From: Silurus meridionalis
Lineage: Eukaryota > Chordata > Actinopteri > Siluriformes > Siluridae
Length of the DNA: 64,000 bases
Reading direction: 5' to 3'
Assembly (NCBI RefSeq): GCF_014805685.1
Contig: NC_060887.1
Location: forward strand, 32,891,463 to 32,955,462
In this document: positions 51,989 through 64,000 of the stretch, piece by piece
Position numbering within the stretch: position 1 is the stretch's first letter
How the letters are laid out: each line of letters begins with the position of its first letter
Translations under genes and position numbers: made by a program
Notes under the pieces: model-generated
The model's input: only the letters and a program-made list of their open reading frames with translations
The model's database searches: none
Told to the model about the DNA's origin: nothing

Positions 51989-54900
51989 AGTATAGCACAT
52001 TTACTAATTATCATTTTTTTTCTCAATGCAAATATGTTAAAAAGAATGCATCTCGATACAAATGCTAACTTGTATACGATACAAACCTTTTTTAATTAAT
52101 GCATCACATTAATAGCTTTTATTCTGATGCACTGATACAAATCCATGAATCTTACTATCCCTATCCTTCAGTGGAACCAAGATACCTGCATCACTTTCAG
52201 CATGACATTGCCCATGTGCACATTGCAAGGTCTATGTTGACAAGTATTGCTATTGTTGATATATAAGATCTTAAGTGGATGGACCACTGACCTGTCTCAT
52301 AGAACAATGACAGACCCCCGGACTTGTTCATTTGTCCTTAGTGCCAGATCTCATTAAAGCTTTTGTTGCTAAATGATTGCAAATTCTCATAGCCACACTT
52401 CAGAATCTAGTGGTAAGCGTTCCAAGAAGATGGAGTTTATAATAACAGCAAAGCAAGCACTAAATCTGTGTTAATGCAAATGGATTTGCAAAGGAAAAGC
52501 AAGCATTACATCACCTAGAAATCATTACCTGCACCGTAATTGGTCATTTGTAAAAGTTGGAATTAGGGTCTTGGGTACATTTCCTTATGAATGTAATGAA
52601 AGTGTCCCAGTTCATTTGAATTTCTATGCATTTTGAATTTAGGTTTAGGATGGCCTAGGCATAGTGACCATGTTCACAGCTCACTGTCATAGGGGACAAT
52701 ATCAACCCAAAGCCTCACAAAGGCTTTTTAATAGATCACTTTTTAATAGCTCTGTTTTGGCATGAAAATGAAATGAAAAGCTTTGTTCTGCTTTTTGAAT
52801 ATGGGAAAGGGTGAAAACAAGCTTGAATTGCTTCTCTCAGGCACGGTGCCTTGCCTGTCTTCATAATCACTACAGTGATGCACATATTTCCCTCTAGCTC
52901 TGAAAATGAGTGTGCCTTGTTTCATAATGCTGTCACAAACGAACTGCATGGGGCCTGAAAACAGCATCTGGTACACCTTAACATATTATGATAGATTTTT
53001 TTTCTTTTTTTTGCCCAAAGACACCATTGGTACACTGCATTTTCCATACCTTCACCAGATGATTTAAAAGCAGCATGGTGTGCTGGTGAGAACAGGATGA
53101 CAGCATTTTTATAAAGAGACAAATTCTAGTAGTCTTGCCTTTCTTCCTGGTTAAAATGACTTTTTTACCAGTGCACTGGTCCAACTGACTAAGGAATTGG
53201 TGTTGAATACCAGCTGTGCTGACTGCCACCTTAGGCTGGTGGCTCACACGAACACAGTTGATTACACTTTCTTTCAGGGGGAAAAACAGCAGAAATTCTG
53301 CTTTCCTAAATACACAGCTAAAAATGTACCAACTAATTGGACAGAAGAAGGGCTCCTGGGGGGACAAGATTTGAGCTTAGTGCGCTTACTGGGGATGAAA
53401 AAAATAATTTCAGCCCCATAATACTGCCTCTCTAGGAATTGCTGATTGGTCCACACATGATCCGACTTGATCCTTTCACTATTCTCTTATCACCACCTGA
53501 CATTGTTTCTTTGTTTATGGACTCATTACCAGACATGTACTCATTACATACTCTGTTGTCTTATTCCAGATTTTCACTCATTTTAAGAAACTTGTTGCTG
53601 AGACTTACAGTAGGTTCTCCTGGTACCTTGTTACTGAATCTCCGTACTCTGACCTTATATCCCTGTTTCTGTGTTTGTGATTAGAAATCTGCATATTAAC
53701 CCCTCAATCCCAAAGCTCATTATTTAGGTGTTCATCTTTAAGCATGTGCTAGAACCATGTATTATTCAGTAATTGCAGTGAAACTAATGGGAGTGCATAA
53801 ATCATAAATGCATTAGACAGACCACCAAGCAAGTAAAAGCTCTAGCATATTTTGATTGCCTAGAAACCTGATTCACAAGGCTATGAAGTGGTAGCTAATG
53901 TAATGGAAAAACATATGGTGAGATAGTTTATGTATTACATGCATTAATGCAGACTAGGGGGAAATGAACAGGTATTTTATCATATCAGACATTAATTACA
54001 TCCTTAGAAAGAAAAATGGCTAATGTTTTGCTGTGGTGGCTGATCATTTGTGCTAACATCAATAAGCAGGTCCCTGCCCCACCCAACTTGAACATACAGG
54101 ACAATTGGGCTAGCAATGTGTCCATTTCATGATGTATGTAGATTTTATCCACTGGTGCTTCTGGGAGTTTATGGGATTAACCCTGTAGGTCTGTGTACTT
54201 AATGCATCAGACTTTTGTAGACAGTGATTCCAGCAAGAGCCCCGTTAAACATACTCAGCAATTTCTTCCTGCCTCCTGATCGTTACAACTAGCTTAGTTT
54301 TGTTCTGTTGGCCGGGATAAAAATGCTGTGGCAGGGAAAATAAATCTCTCCATTTTAGACCAACAATGGCATACCTAATGAAGTTACAAAAGGCACTCCC
54401 TACTATTCTTTTTTTGTTTGTATTTTATTTCTATAATGCTGCTGTGTTCTATGTTGGGCAAAAAAATATATTTAAGAAGGTGATAACATTAAGTTATAAT
54501 TTAAAGTTAGTGTCTCTCACTAAAAGCATTCCAACAAGGGCATAACATTAAAGATAAAGATTTCTGTCAGCTTCCACAGTGATGGCTTCTGACTGGGTCT
54601 TTAACCAGCTCTAAGTGCTCCCAAAATACCACTTTCGAAGTGTACCAGATTTCTCATTATTTTTCTTTCATGCGTGAACATGCACTGAGTTTTCTCAATG
54701 ATGTGTGTGAACATGCTCTGAGTTTCTCACTGGTGTGTGAATGGAGCGCAGTGAGCCTTCAGGATGTGAATAGGTATTGAGGTTCTCTTTAGAATGTAAA
54801 GACGGATTTAGGTGGTCTTTATTCTGCGGATGATTGGGCTGTGCAATATCTTGGATCATTGGTGAATTGGTGACAAAATATGGAAAATGAACTATAAGAA

Positions 54901-56421
54901 ATTATACATAGAAGTGTCTACTGGCAGGTTCTTGAATCAAGAAAGTGTCATTTTTGCAAAGCTAATTATTTTCAGTATTCATATTAAAGCCTGAGATTAG
55001 GAAGCTCCTCTTAATTTTTCTTCTTCCTCCTCTACCTCTTCTTCATCTTCTTCTTCTTATTTTAAGTGGTAGCAGCAGTAGCCGTACTGCTAGTAATATT
55101 AGTAGCAGTAATAGTAATTAAAATGGATAGGAAAGTTCTGCACTTAAAATTGTTCAATGCTGGTCTGGACCGCAGTCTAGTCCAGTCCTGGGATTAAAGG
55201 AGTTCATATACTATAAAGTGTTTTACTATTGCAATATAATCAGAGTAATATTTTGCCCACTTCATATAGTCCTAGGAAATGTGAGCTGAGCCAATATGTG
55301 AACTCAATTACAGCTTGGGCCAGGGGGGTCCATGCTCTCTGATCTCTTTCTCCTAAACAGTTTATCCCCCTCAGTTTCAGACAACAGAGCAGTACTGTCA
55401 CGTCGATTCCCACCCAAAGCTTTCCAATAAAGGTAGCAATATGTGGCAGTGCAAGAATCTCATAACCAAGGTCTCATTAGTCAATATTTATTGAGCCCTG
55501 GCTATGTGGGATGCAGGTCTATAGGGCTGCGTCTCTCTTGGCTGCTGCTGTTGCATTGTAGCTGATCAATATGAATGGTGGTGTAGCGGCGTTGCGAGAT
55601 TTTCTCTCTCTCTCTCTAGTGTCGTGCTTCTCTGGGGCACTGAGGATAGGATGCTAGCATTGACTTTATTGGCATTTTGGACACTCTCGATGCACACTGT
55701 CTGGTAGTCTGATTTAAGCATAGACAGTATAGGTGAACCCCCACGCTCATACACTTAATGGTTTTTGTATGTTAATACTAAAGAGTTGTTTTGAAGATTC
55801 ACATATGATTTTATAATTACAGAAATGCTTAACTTTAAAGTAATTAGAGATGACTGCTTGTGTCAGTTTGTCCTTTAAACCTTGAAATTTTTCTATAAAA
55901 GACAGCACATCGATCTATAACCAAACCGCCTACATTCCACACACATATTATGATTTCATGAGTTTGAGATATCAGCTAAATTAATTAGCATTAAGAATTA
56001 AATGCTGGCACACTATATAATATAATATATTTCAGTGAATTTAATTGAATCAAGTGCTATTTTATAAACTGTTAAAATAATGAAGGGTGGTGTCATCGCA
56101 AAATTATAACACATTTTTAACTATCTCTAAATATCTATAACTTTCCATGCATAAATATGTATCAAACCTTAGGACTCAAGATTTCAAATCTGAATCCACT
56201 TGTCGGTATGCACCTGCTGAATTTGGGTACGAAAATTAAGAAATGAAACACCATTTGTCATTCTGCAAAATAATTAACAAGCCTAAACATTCACGAGAAA
56301 CAAATCAATTCATTTCCAGAAGGTTTTTATTGATGATATACAATGCTTTGACTGTGAAAGACATCATTGCCCACGAAAACAAAACATGGCAGCACACAGA
56401 GCCAGACTCTAATGGCAGCTC
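51989..56421. other. Long stretch without a recognisable gene
   Basis: At about 54665-54800 a degenerate array of 'gtgtgtgaacatgc' and 'tgagttt(c)tca' phrases recurs every 35-40 bp. A CTT/CCT-rich run lies at 55015-55065. Frames of 60-129 codons (for example 52978-53367, minus strand) have no domain. I see no splice-bounded exon. Confidence 0.4.
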
Positions 56422-56814
56422 TTAAATGTTCTCGGAAAAATAGAAGCTTGTGTAATTTTCATCAATCACCCACACACAGGGACAAAAGTACACAATGGGT
56501 CCAATCAACTGATACAGGCCCTTAACTTCAATCTTTCCACCAGGTGACCACTTACAGCTGTCACTCTGAAGCTCAAAAAAGAATTGGCTTCTCCACTGCT
56601 CAAATGTGTCAATTATGGAGCTAACCTCTTGACACCAATGCTTTAGGCATCGAACAAGTCATCTTCTCTCACTTAGGAAAATTCTTCTTTTATATCGAGA
56701 GTCTATAAATTCCCACAATTTTTGTTTCTCGCACTGAATCATGACCATCTGTGACATTAACAGCAAACCACAAGAGCAAAAAAACATATCCAACTTAACA
56801 CCATCCAGCAAAGA
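56422..56814 (-). pseudogene. Unrecognised coding-like fragment with one internal stop
   Basis: On the minus strand one frame stays open for 131 codons except for a single TGA at 56661-56659. Before the stop it reads KLWEFIDSRYKRRIFLSERR. After it come HWCQEVSSIIDTFEQWRSQF, then KWSPGGKIEVKGLYQLIGP and IVYFCPCVWVIDENYTSFYF, ending at TAA 56424-56422. The composition (Trp, Cys, Asp and Gly well placed, few low-complexity runs) is protein-like and unlike the other frames here. A polyadenylation signal AATAAA lies at 56331-56326, about 90 nt past the stop, with no visible poly(A) tract. I do not recognise the family. It could be a degenerate retrocopy, a last exon or part of an unlisted transposon. 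No start is assigned. Confidence 0.4.
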
Positions 56815-56831
56815 TCAACTACAATTATTTT

Positions 56832-57468
56832 CATCTCATTAACTGCCTCTTATTTTTCTTCTTCTTTTTTCGGCTTCTCCCATTAGCGGTCACCACAGTG
56901 TCTACAAACACACAATGCAACTCCTTCTGACCTTCTCTATATTTCTCCATCAACATTCTCAAAGCAAATAATGCATCTATGGTGCTCTTTCTTGGCATAA
57001 AACGATACTGTTGCTCACAGGTGCTCACCTCTTCTCTCAGCCTGGCTTCCACTACTCTTTCCCATAACTTCATGGTGTAACATCATCTTTATTCCCCTGT
57101 AGACACTGCAGGTCTTCACATCTCCCTTATTCTTAAAGATCAGTCCAGCACACTCCTATTTTATTCCTCTGGCTTCTTCTCATGTTCCAAAATCCTGTTA
57201 AACAAGCTTGTTAAAAACTCCACTGCCATCTCTCCTAAACATCTCCATGCTTCTGGTATGTCATCTGGTCCAACCAACTTTCCACTCTTCATCTTCTTAA
57301 TCGCTGCTCTCACTTCCTCCTTACTAATCCTATCTACTACCTGCTTCACAATCTCCACATCATCCAACCTTCTTTCTCTCTCATTTTCCTCGTTCATCAG
57401 CTGCTCAAAGTACTCCCTCCATCTTCTCAACACACTCTCCTCACTAGTCATTGCATCTCATTAACTGC
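56832..57468 (-). mobile_element. RTE-like LINE copy with 15-bp target duplication and internal deletion
   Basis: The exact repeat catctcattaactgc flanks it (56832-56846 and 57454-57468). The minus strand encodes RRWREYFEQLMNEENERE, then IKKMKSGKLVGPDDIPEAW, the region ahead of the RT core. After a break near 57074-57160 it gives RSTIDALFALRMLMEKY-like sequence and ELHCVFVD. It is then joined directly to the 3' end ('cccattagcggtcaccac', GAA-type tail). The RT active site and C-terminus are deleted. Confidence 0.85.
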
Positions 57469-57797
57469 AAACAATCAATTTTCTGAAAAAATGTTCAGAA
57501 ATGCTTACCTAAAATTTTTGTGACAAATTTTGAAAGTCCCACAATGCAACCAGAAAAAACTCTTATTATAAAGCCCATAATCCCATAAATCTATAAAGCA
57601 CATAAATCAATAATTTATAATCATTTGTACACTGGCAGCTCTTATAATAATAACTAATCATGTTGTAATGTTAGTCATGATAATGACAAGTGGTGTACAG
57701 AAGAACTTAACTATAAATATTGTTTGAATAACTATGAAACAACTTTAATATATTTTAACATTTCTATAATCATTATGAACGTTATAAACATAAAAAT

Positions 57798-57799
<2 letters not shown>
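57469..57799. other. No gene recognised
   Basis: AT-rich with no visible repeat. Confidence 0.4.

Positions 57800-57860
<61 letters not shown>
57800..57860. repeat. (CA)n microsatellite
   Basis: About 30 CA units. Confidence 0.97.
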
Positions 57861-57862
<2 letters not shown>

Positions 57863-58550
57863 GTAGTCTTTCAGTCAGCTCCCTAAATCTCTAAACCAAA
57901 GTTCTAGTAGGTACTATATAATGTACATACAGTATGCTTGTGAAGTGATGGACAGTATATAAGTATTTTTACTTCATTATTGTTCCTAAGTACATTTTTA
58001 AACACAAAAATCTCTACTGTATTCTATATTCTTCATTTTGAGAACATTTACTTTACCACACTTTAATGTGTAATACCTTCATTTTTCTACACTGCATTTG
58101 AGAAAAAAACATGCCATGAAACCTCATCCATTACCTCACAGTTTTGATATAAATGTGTGGAGTAGGAGTTCTCACACTGTCTGTCTGTAACAATAGAAAA
58201 CTCTCTCCCTATAAAGGTATGATGTGCAGGAGAATGGAAAATTGAATTCCATTGAATGGAGCATATGCTATTAAAATATAATAGTTCTCATAGATCGGTA
58301 CTTTGCCTTTAGATACTTAAATGCATTCAAAATTCATATTCTTGTGCAATCTGCTTTTTTAAAGTTTGTAAATGCAATAACACATCTGTATGTGGTGCTT
58401 GGTATAATACATAAAGGCAGAATAAAGCATGTCTTTAGAGCTGGCCATTGTGTTTTATACTGATTCTGTTTGGTACACCTTCTCCTGTCAATGAAGTTTT
58501 TCCCAGATTGTTTCTACATGTCCTAGGAATCCACTCCTGTGTACATTTCA
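57861..58550. other. No gene recognised
   Basis: AT-rich with no visible repeat or exon. Confidence 0.4.
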
Positions 58551-59443
58551 TTGCAATAACCTTCTTCTTCTTCTTCTTCTTCTTCTTCTTCTTCTTCGGC
58601 TTCTCCCATTAGGGGTTGCCACAGCGGCTCATCCGTCTCCATACCAGCCTGTCCTCTACATCTGCTTCTTTCAACCCAACTACCTGCATGTCTTCCCTCT
58701 CCACATCCATAAACCACCTCCTTGGTCTTCCTTTTTTCCTCCCTCCTGTCGACTCCATCCTCAGCATTTTCCTACTGATATACCCTTTATCCCTCCTCTG
58801 CACATGTCCTAACCATCTTAATCTCGCCTCCCTAACCTTGTCTCTAAAACGTCCTAAATGCGCGGTCCCTCTAATCCTGTCCATCCTCATCACTCCCAAC
58901 GAAAAGCTCAACATATTCAGCTCTGCTACCTCCAGCTCCACCTCCTTTTCTTTTACTCAATGCCACTGTCTCTAATCCATACATTTACATTTACATTTAC
59001 ATTTACATTTGCAGCATTTAGCAGACGCCCTTATCCAGAGCGACGTACAAAAGTGCTTTAAATCTCTAGTAGTGAATAAATCTACACTGGTACGCAAGAA
59101 TACAAACTCAATATAAATATAACTCGAATTCTACAAACTTGGAAAGTGCTAATTTAGGTATTTCAGGAAGAGGTAGGTCTTCAGTCGTCGCTTAAAGATA
59201 ATCAGGGACTCTGCTGTACGGACATCTAGGGGAAGTTCATTCCACCACCTCGGTGCCAGAACAGAGAAGAGCCTCTCTCATACAACATTGCAGGTCTCAC
59301 CACAGTCCTATAAACTTTCCCTTTCACTCTTACAGATACCCTTCTATTACAAATCACTCCTGTCACTCTTCTCCACCCACTCCACCCTGCCTGCACTCTT
59401 TTCTTCACTTCTTTAACACACACTCCATTACTTTGCAATAACC
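58551..59443 (-). mobile_element. 5'-truncated RTE-like LINE, split by a later insertion
   Basis: The flanks are ttgcaataacc on both sides (58551-58561 and 59433-59443). The 3' tail is (CTT)n on the plus strand (58561-58597), next to 'cccattaggggttgccac'. The minus strand keeps KEVKKRVQAGWSGWRRV and VRPAMLY right of the insertion, and LEVAELN, LRWLGHVQRRDKGYISRKML and KKGRPRRWFMDV left of it. These join up as in the copy at 35869. The active site is lost by 5' truncation. Confidence 0.85.
58983..59278. repeat. Repeat with SINE-type tail inserted into the LINE
   Basis: It is a 296-bp insertion flanked by catac (58978-58982 and 59279-59283). The intact LINE copy at about 36180 reads straight through the same point. 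It starts with (ACATTT)n, then 'gcagcatttagcagacgccc' and 'cagagcgacgtaca', and ends with 'cattccaccacctcggtgcc'. The tail is shared with the SINEs at 2241 and 47180, but the other end differs from their tRNA head. Confidence 0.8.
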
Positions 59444-59913
59444 CATATCAACATTAATATGTAATGCTGAGCCTTGTTTAAATTTCTTGTTCATCGTTAT
59501 GCATTATGCCTGTAAACCTAATATTGGCTGGAATGATAGCAATCGGTACTAAATTACTCCCAATAAACACCATACTGACTTTACATCAGCTTACTTACAT
59601 CAGCATTACTACATAATGAACCTCATATTCCATCATTTCAAAGCATAGACGTTAAACATAATCTTAAAATTCTAATGAAGAATAATTACTCATCTGATTT
59701 ATTTTACTTGAAATACACGACTGTGACATTTTAAAGGTTTGAAATTATTTGATATTATTATAGCAGACATTACAGTTTCTGTATAATTATACCCAGTTAA
59801 GGACAACCTTGTATTGATAATTTATAGATATTTAAACTAAACTACAAATTTGTTATCAACATTAGAATCTTGTAGATATTTTAGGAGTTATTATAACTTG
59901 AACAAATATAAAT
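59444..59913. other. No gene recognised
   Basis: AT-rich sequence leading into the duplication. Confidence 0.4.
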
Positions 59914-61251
59914 ATATATAAAATAATTATTTTTTTTTTGTAGATAATGTTAATGTAATAATATTAATAATGCTCCCTATTTAGAACCTCCTAGTAAATA
60001 AGATATCAAAGTACACCATTTGTTTAGTTATGCTTACCTGAATCCATCATTAGCAACCATATACAATTATTTACATTCTCCAGAATGTGTTTTAAATGTG
60101 TCGAGTTAAATAACCTTTTCACTCTTTATAATGTTTACACTTATAGCTCATTGCAAGATGATGAAAGAGGGTCTTTGGTCTCATTTGCATTACAGAATTA
60201 AAACTGAAATTTAAATCCTTCAAGGGCCTGGACCTTTTATGAGCGTGCAGTTCAGAAATTGCTGCTAAAGTCCATGCAGTTCTCAGCCATGTTGACATTT
60301 TCAATAATCTCAGAAAATGGGGAAAATTTCCAAGCCAAAAGCAGTGCCTCTGTGATGGATGACACTCAAGGTCATGAATCCAATTACTCCAAAATTCACG
60401 TATTGGTACCTTCAGACATCTTGTGCTTCCTCAGTCATGGGCCCATTGGCTAAATTCTCCTCGTACGTTTTCTGCATTCGTTTTCCAAGTGCAATTAACA
60501 GCAAAGACAGCAGCTCCAAACACATGCCTCAATTTCCTGTCATAAGAGGCTGAGTTCTGATAGGTCAGAAGTGTAATGAGTTTTGTAAAGGCAATCAAGC
60601 CAAGCGATGAATGTTTGTAGAACTGCCATTACGGCGCATAATAGGATACTAAGAGTTGATGTGCTGCATAAAACCAACATGACTGGCATTTAATAGAAAC
60701 TGTGCAAGGAATTAAAAATATTTTCTTAATTTTTTTTTTCATCCTCCATTCATGATAGCACAATTTTTCAATGTCATCAGTTGTGCTGCTCATTTCCTCT
60801 CTGCAATAACACCATCAACTACAATTATTATTATTTTTTTTTGCTAGCTTTCTTTGAAGTCCCTATCCAGGAAGAGCAAATTGGATTTTGCTTTAAAACT
60901 ATGGTCGAAGACCTTCACCATCAGAATATGAATAGACTACATATGCAGTCTCTCGTTATCTGCTTGAGTGGAATATATCTGTATTGAAATACATACAGAG
61001 AAATAAAGACTGAATATTAATCGGATTGTTATGCCAAATTAAAGCTGGCTTTATTATAGATTGGCTATTGTTAATGCAGTGTAACATTATGGTTCTGCAG
61101 TTTTATAGAGTACAGTGCTTTAGATGAAGCTTGATATAATCATCTGGCTTATATTCGAGTTTCATAGAGAAAATAAAACATACAATTTAAAAGTGTATAA
61201 ACAAATCAAAATTTAATCAGCCAAACAGATCCATCAAAAGCATGTTAAATC
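59914..61251. repeat. Tandem duplication, unit 1 (about 1.34 kb)
   Basis: The unit is repeated immediately to the right with only three differences that I can find: T-run length (10 against 8), 'gctccct' against 'gctcct', and one T/C near the end. The join shows the microhomology 'ataaaat'. Inside are an octamer ATTTGCAT (60183-60190) and blocks such as 'gccattacggcgcataatag' that look like non-coding regulatory DNA. Its short frames (60-68 codons) have no domain. Confidence 0.95.
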
Positions 61252-62588
61252 CTATATAAAATAATTATTTTTTTTGTAGATAATGTTAATGTAATAATAT
61301 TAATAATGCTCCTATTTAGAACCTCCTAGTAAATAAGATATCAAAGTACACCATTTGTTTAGTTATGCTTACCTGAATCCATCATTAGCAACCATATACA
61401 ATTATTTACATTCTCCAGAATGTGTTTTAAATGTGTCGAGTTAAATAACCTTTTCACTCTTTATAATGTTTACACTTATAGCTCATTGCAAGATGATGAA
61501 AGAGGGTCTTTGGTCTCATTTGCATTACAGAATTAAAACTGAAATTTAAATCCTTCAAGGGCCTGGACCTTTTATGAGCGTGCAGTTCAGAAATTGCTGC
61601 TAAAGTCCATGCAGTTCTCAGCCATGTTGACATTTTCAATAATCTCAGAAAATGGGGAAAATTTCCAAGCCAAAAGCAGTGCCTCTGTGATGGATGACAC
61701 TCAAGGTCATGAATCCAATTACTCCAAAATTCACGTATTGGTACCTTCAGACATCTTGTGCTTCCTCAGTCATGGGCCCATTGGCTAAATTCTCCTCGTA
61801 CGTTTTCTGCATTCGTTTTCCAAGTGCAATTAACAGCAAAGACAGCAGCTCCAAACACATGCCTCAATTTCCTGTCATAAGAGGCTGAGTTCTGATAGGT
61901 CAGAAGTGTAATGAGTTTTGTAAAGGCAATCAAGCCAAGCGATGAATGTTTGTAGAACTGCCATTACGGCGCATAATAGGATACTAAGAGTTGATGTGCT
62001 GCATAAAACCAACATGACTGGCATTTAATAGAAACTGTGCAAGGAATTAAAAATATTTTCTTAATTTTTTTTTTCATCCTCCATTCATGATAGCACAATT
62101 TTTCAATGTCATCAGTTGTGCTGCTCATTTCCTCTCTGCAATAACACCATCAACTACAATTATTATTATTTTTTTTTGCTAGCTTTCTTTGAAGTCCCTA
62201 TCCAGGAAGAGCAAATTGGATTTTGCTTTAAAACTATGGTCGAAGACCTTCACCATCAGAATATGAATAGACTACATATGCAGTCTCTCGTTATCTGCTT
62301 GAGTGGAATATATCTGTATTGAAATACATACAGAGAAATAAAGACTGAATATTAATCGGATTGTTATGCCAAATTAAAGCTGGCTTTATTATAGATTGGC
62401 TATTGTTAATGCAGTGTAACATTATGGTTCTGCAGTTTTATAGAGTACAGTGCTTTAGATGAAGCTTGATATAATCATCTGGCTTATATTCGAGTTTCAT
62501 AGAGAAAATAAAACATACAATTTAAAAGTGTATAAACAAATCAAAATTTAATCAGCCAAACAGATCCATCAAAAGCATGTTAAATCCT
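61252..62588. repeat. Tandem duplication, unit 2
   Basis: A near-identical copy of unit 1, offset 1335 bp over most of its length (1338 at its left edge). It carries the same octamer at 61518-61525. Past 62588 the two units no longer match. Confidence 0.95.
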
Positions 62589-64000
62589 ACATAAAATATC
62601 ATGGAGGGTTGCCTACTACAAATTGTCTTTTGCTATTTGTGCAATACCCATTAGCTTCTAAACTAATTCAGAAAAAATAAAGATGTGCCAAAGTCTGATG
62701 TACATGGAAAAAACGGCTTAGTAACATCTGTCAGCATGTACGGCAGTAAAATGTTTTACACCACAGAGTAAGACCCACATATGTATAGAAGTTAACTACC
62801 AATCCCTCTGCAGAAGCCTGAAACAAATGCTGGAAGTGAATAGTATATACTGTACATACAGTGTCTCTGATAAAGCTCCATTTATAAATTAGGCACAATA
62901 ACACATCAACAATAATAGCATCAACCTCTCTTGCTCTTTGCGGGTCAATATTAAACAAAATAATGAATTGGGTTCTGCAATACCTTGAGAGTTATCTGAA
63001 CTGATAACCAAAATGGCTACTAAGTGATTGAGAAGGGATGATTAATGTCTCAAACTGGACCACACATGAGTTTATAAAATTATTTATACAGTTTAAATGA
63101 AAAAAGGTTATCAGTATGTCTGAAAATTTCTATATACTTTTACAGAGTTGCCAACTGCAGTTAAGTGAAAGTAGCAAATACATACGTTTAACTGCACATA
63201 CGGAACTCTTGATGCTACAATTTTGTGCTAATAAAATGGCTCATTAAGAACATAAAGGTTTGCTCTAATGTAGATTTTTATCTGGAAATTGCTTTGGGAC
63301 AACTGATAAAATATTTTAAATAAACCTGGGGGAAAAAAAGGAAATGAAAATAAACCTGTTCAAAAAAATGAAGATTATTTTAGAATGTTTTTAAATATTT
63401 ATTAGCCAATATCTTTTAATATGCTCCAAGAATGATAATACAATGGCTACTCCTACCACTATTAATAATAGTAATCATTATTAGATTTACAAATTTGCTT
63501 TACTGAAGAAGCAGACAGCTATACCACATTGTCCAACAATAATTCATTTCTTATTTTTAAGTATAAAGTGGAGGGCATCTAGAGCATTGCTGCATGATAA
63601 TTACACATCAACGGCTTTTAAATAGAAACATAAGCCAGTGATAACCCAAGGTATAATTACAGTCCTCCAGAATAAAGGAGTCAGTAATAAGGTTTGCAGT
63701 AACTTAATGAGTCTGATAAACTTCGCCTCCGGTGTCACCCATTGTGTACTTTGGTCTTGTACTTTGGACTTGCTTTGGTCTAGTAGATTTAACTTTTGAT
63801 CTCTAAATTAGCGATTAGCCTATTTTCCATCCAAATTAAGATTGGGTTACAGAGTCATTAATAACATTGAATCGCCCAGTAATCATTCAGTAGTGGAAAT
63901 GCCTGAAACATATACATAAGTACATTAAAATATTTTCTTTCTTTTTTTATGTTCTAGTCTAAAGTATTTATTTTGCTTGTTAAAAAAATATATATATTTT
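62589..64000. other. AT-rich sequence to the window end, no gene recognised
   Basis: No exon, transposon end or long repeat is visible. The final bases are a short AT run. Confidence 0.4.

Noticed and set aside
51432..52000. Frames of 60-106 codons over the LTR
   Set aside because: They follow the GC-rich LTR sequence on both strands. Solo LTRs of this kind do not encode proteins.
52978..53367. 129-codon minus-strand frame
   Set aside because: No domain and no splice or start context. Overlapping frames of similar length exist on both strands.
60119..62322. Identical pairs of 61-68 codon frames as duplicated genes
   Set aside because: They are identical only because the DNA is duplicated. 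They have no domain, and overlapping frames are equally open.

Overview
This window looks like teleost fish nuclear DNA: AT-rich, densely interspersed with di- and tetranucleotide microsatellites, and littered with teleost-type mobile elements (Tc1/mariner, hAT, DIRS, an RTE-like LINE, tRNA-derived SINEs). The SINE and Tc1 mix would suit a catfish-like genome, but that is only an inference. There are no bacterial features, no rRNA, no CRISPR array and no convincing free-standing tRNA.

Only one host gene is recognisable. At 6553-6826 on the minus strand lies the first coding exon of ralyl (RALY RNA-binding protein-like, hnRNP C family). It carries the N-terminus and most of the RRM and ends at a GTAAGT donor. 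Its remaining exons would lie to the left. Any 5' untranslated exons and promoter would lie to the right, so much of the window may be ralyl 5' intron or upstream gene desert. Several stretches that match no repeat I know and look non-random (about 14.1, 18.5, 20.1, 25.7, 29.4, 37.9 and 46.7 kb, and inside the 60-62.6 kb duplication) are candidate conserved non-coding elements. Conservation itself cannot be seen here.

Layout. 0-0.26 kb: end of an inverted-repeat DNA element. 2.2-6 kb: a SINE and a LINE tail. 6.5-6.8 kb: ralyl exon. 7-24 kb: mostly unique sequence with microsatellites, a degenerate Tc1 copy (10.1 kb) and SINE-like pieces. 24.1-24.5 kb: an unrecognised candidate two-exon ORF. 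27.5-28.6 kb: DIRS remnant plus hAT-like repeat. 31.2-33.8 kb: internally deleted DIRS element with inverted terminal repeats. 35.3-36.8 kb: an unnamed repeat and a 5'-truncated RTE-like LINE with a perfect 15-bp target duplication. 39.2-44.8 kb: a dense transposon cluster (Tc1 ends, a 790-bp inverted-repeat element, SINE, DIRS, LINE). 48.9-52 kb: a hAT MITE with a perfect 8-bp duplication, a full-length Tc1 element with a frameshifted transposase, and a solo LTR. 56.4-59.4 kb: an unrecognised coding-like fragment and two more LINE copies, one split by a SINE-tail repeat. 59.9-62.6 kb: a nearly perfect 1.34-kb tandem duplication. 62.6-64 kb: nothing recognisable.

I found no new functional system. 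The items most worth checking are the 1.34-kb duplication, the two unrecognised coding-like segments at 24.1 and 56.4 kb, and the DIRS inverted-repeat architecture.
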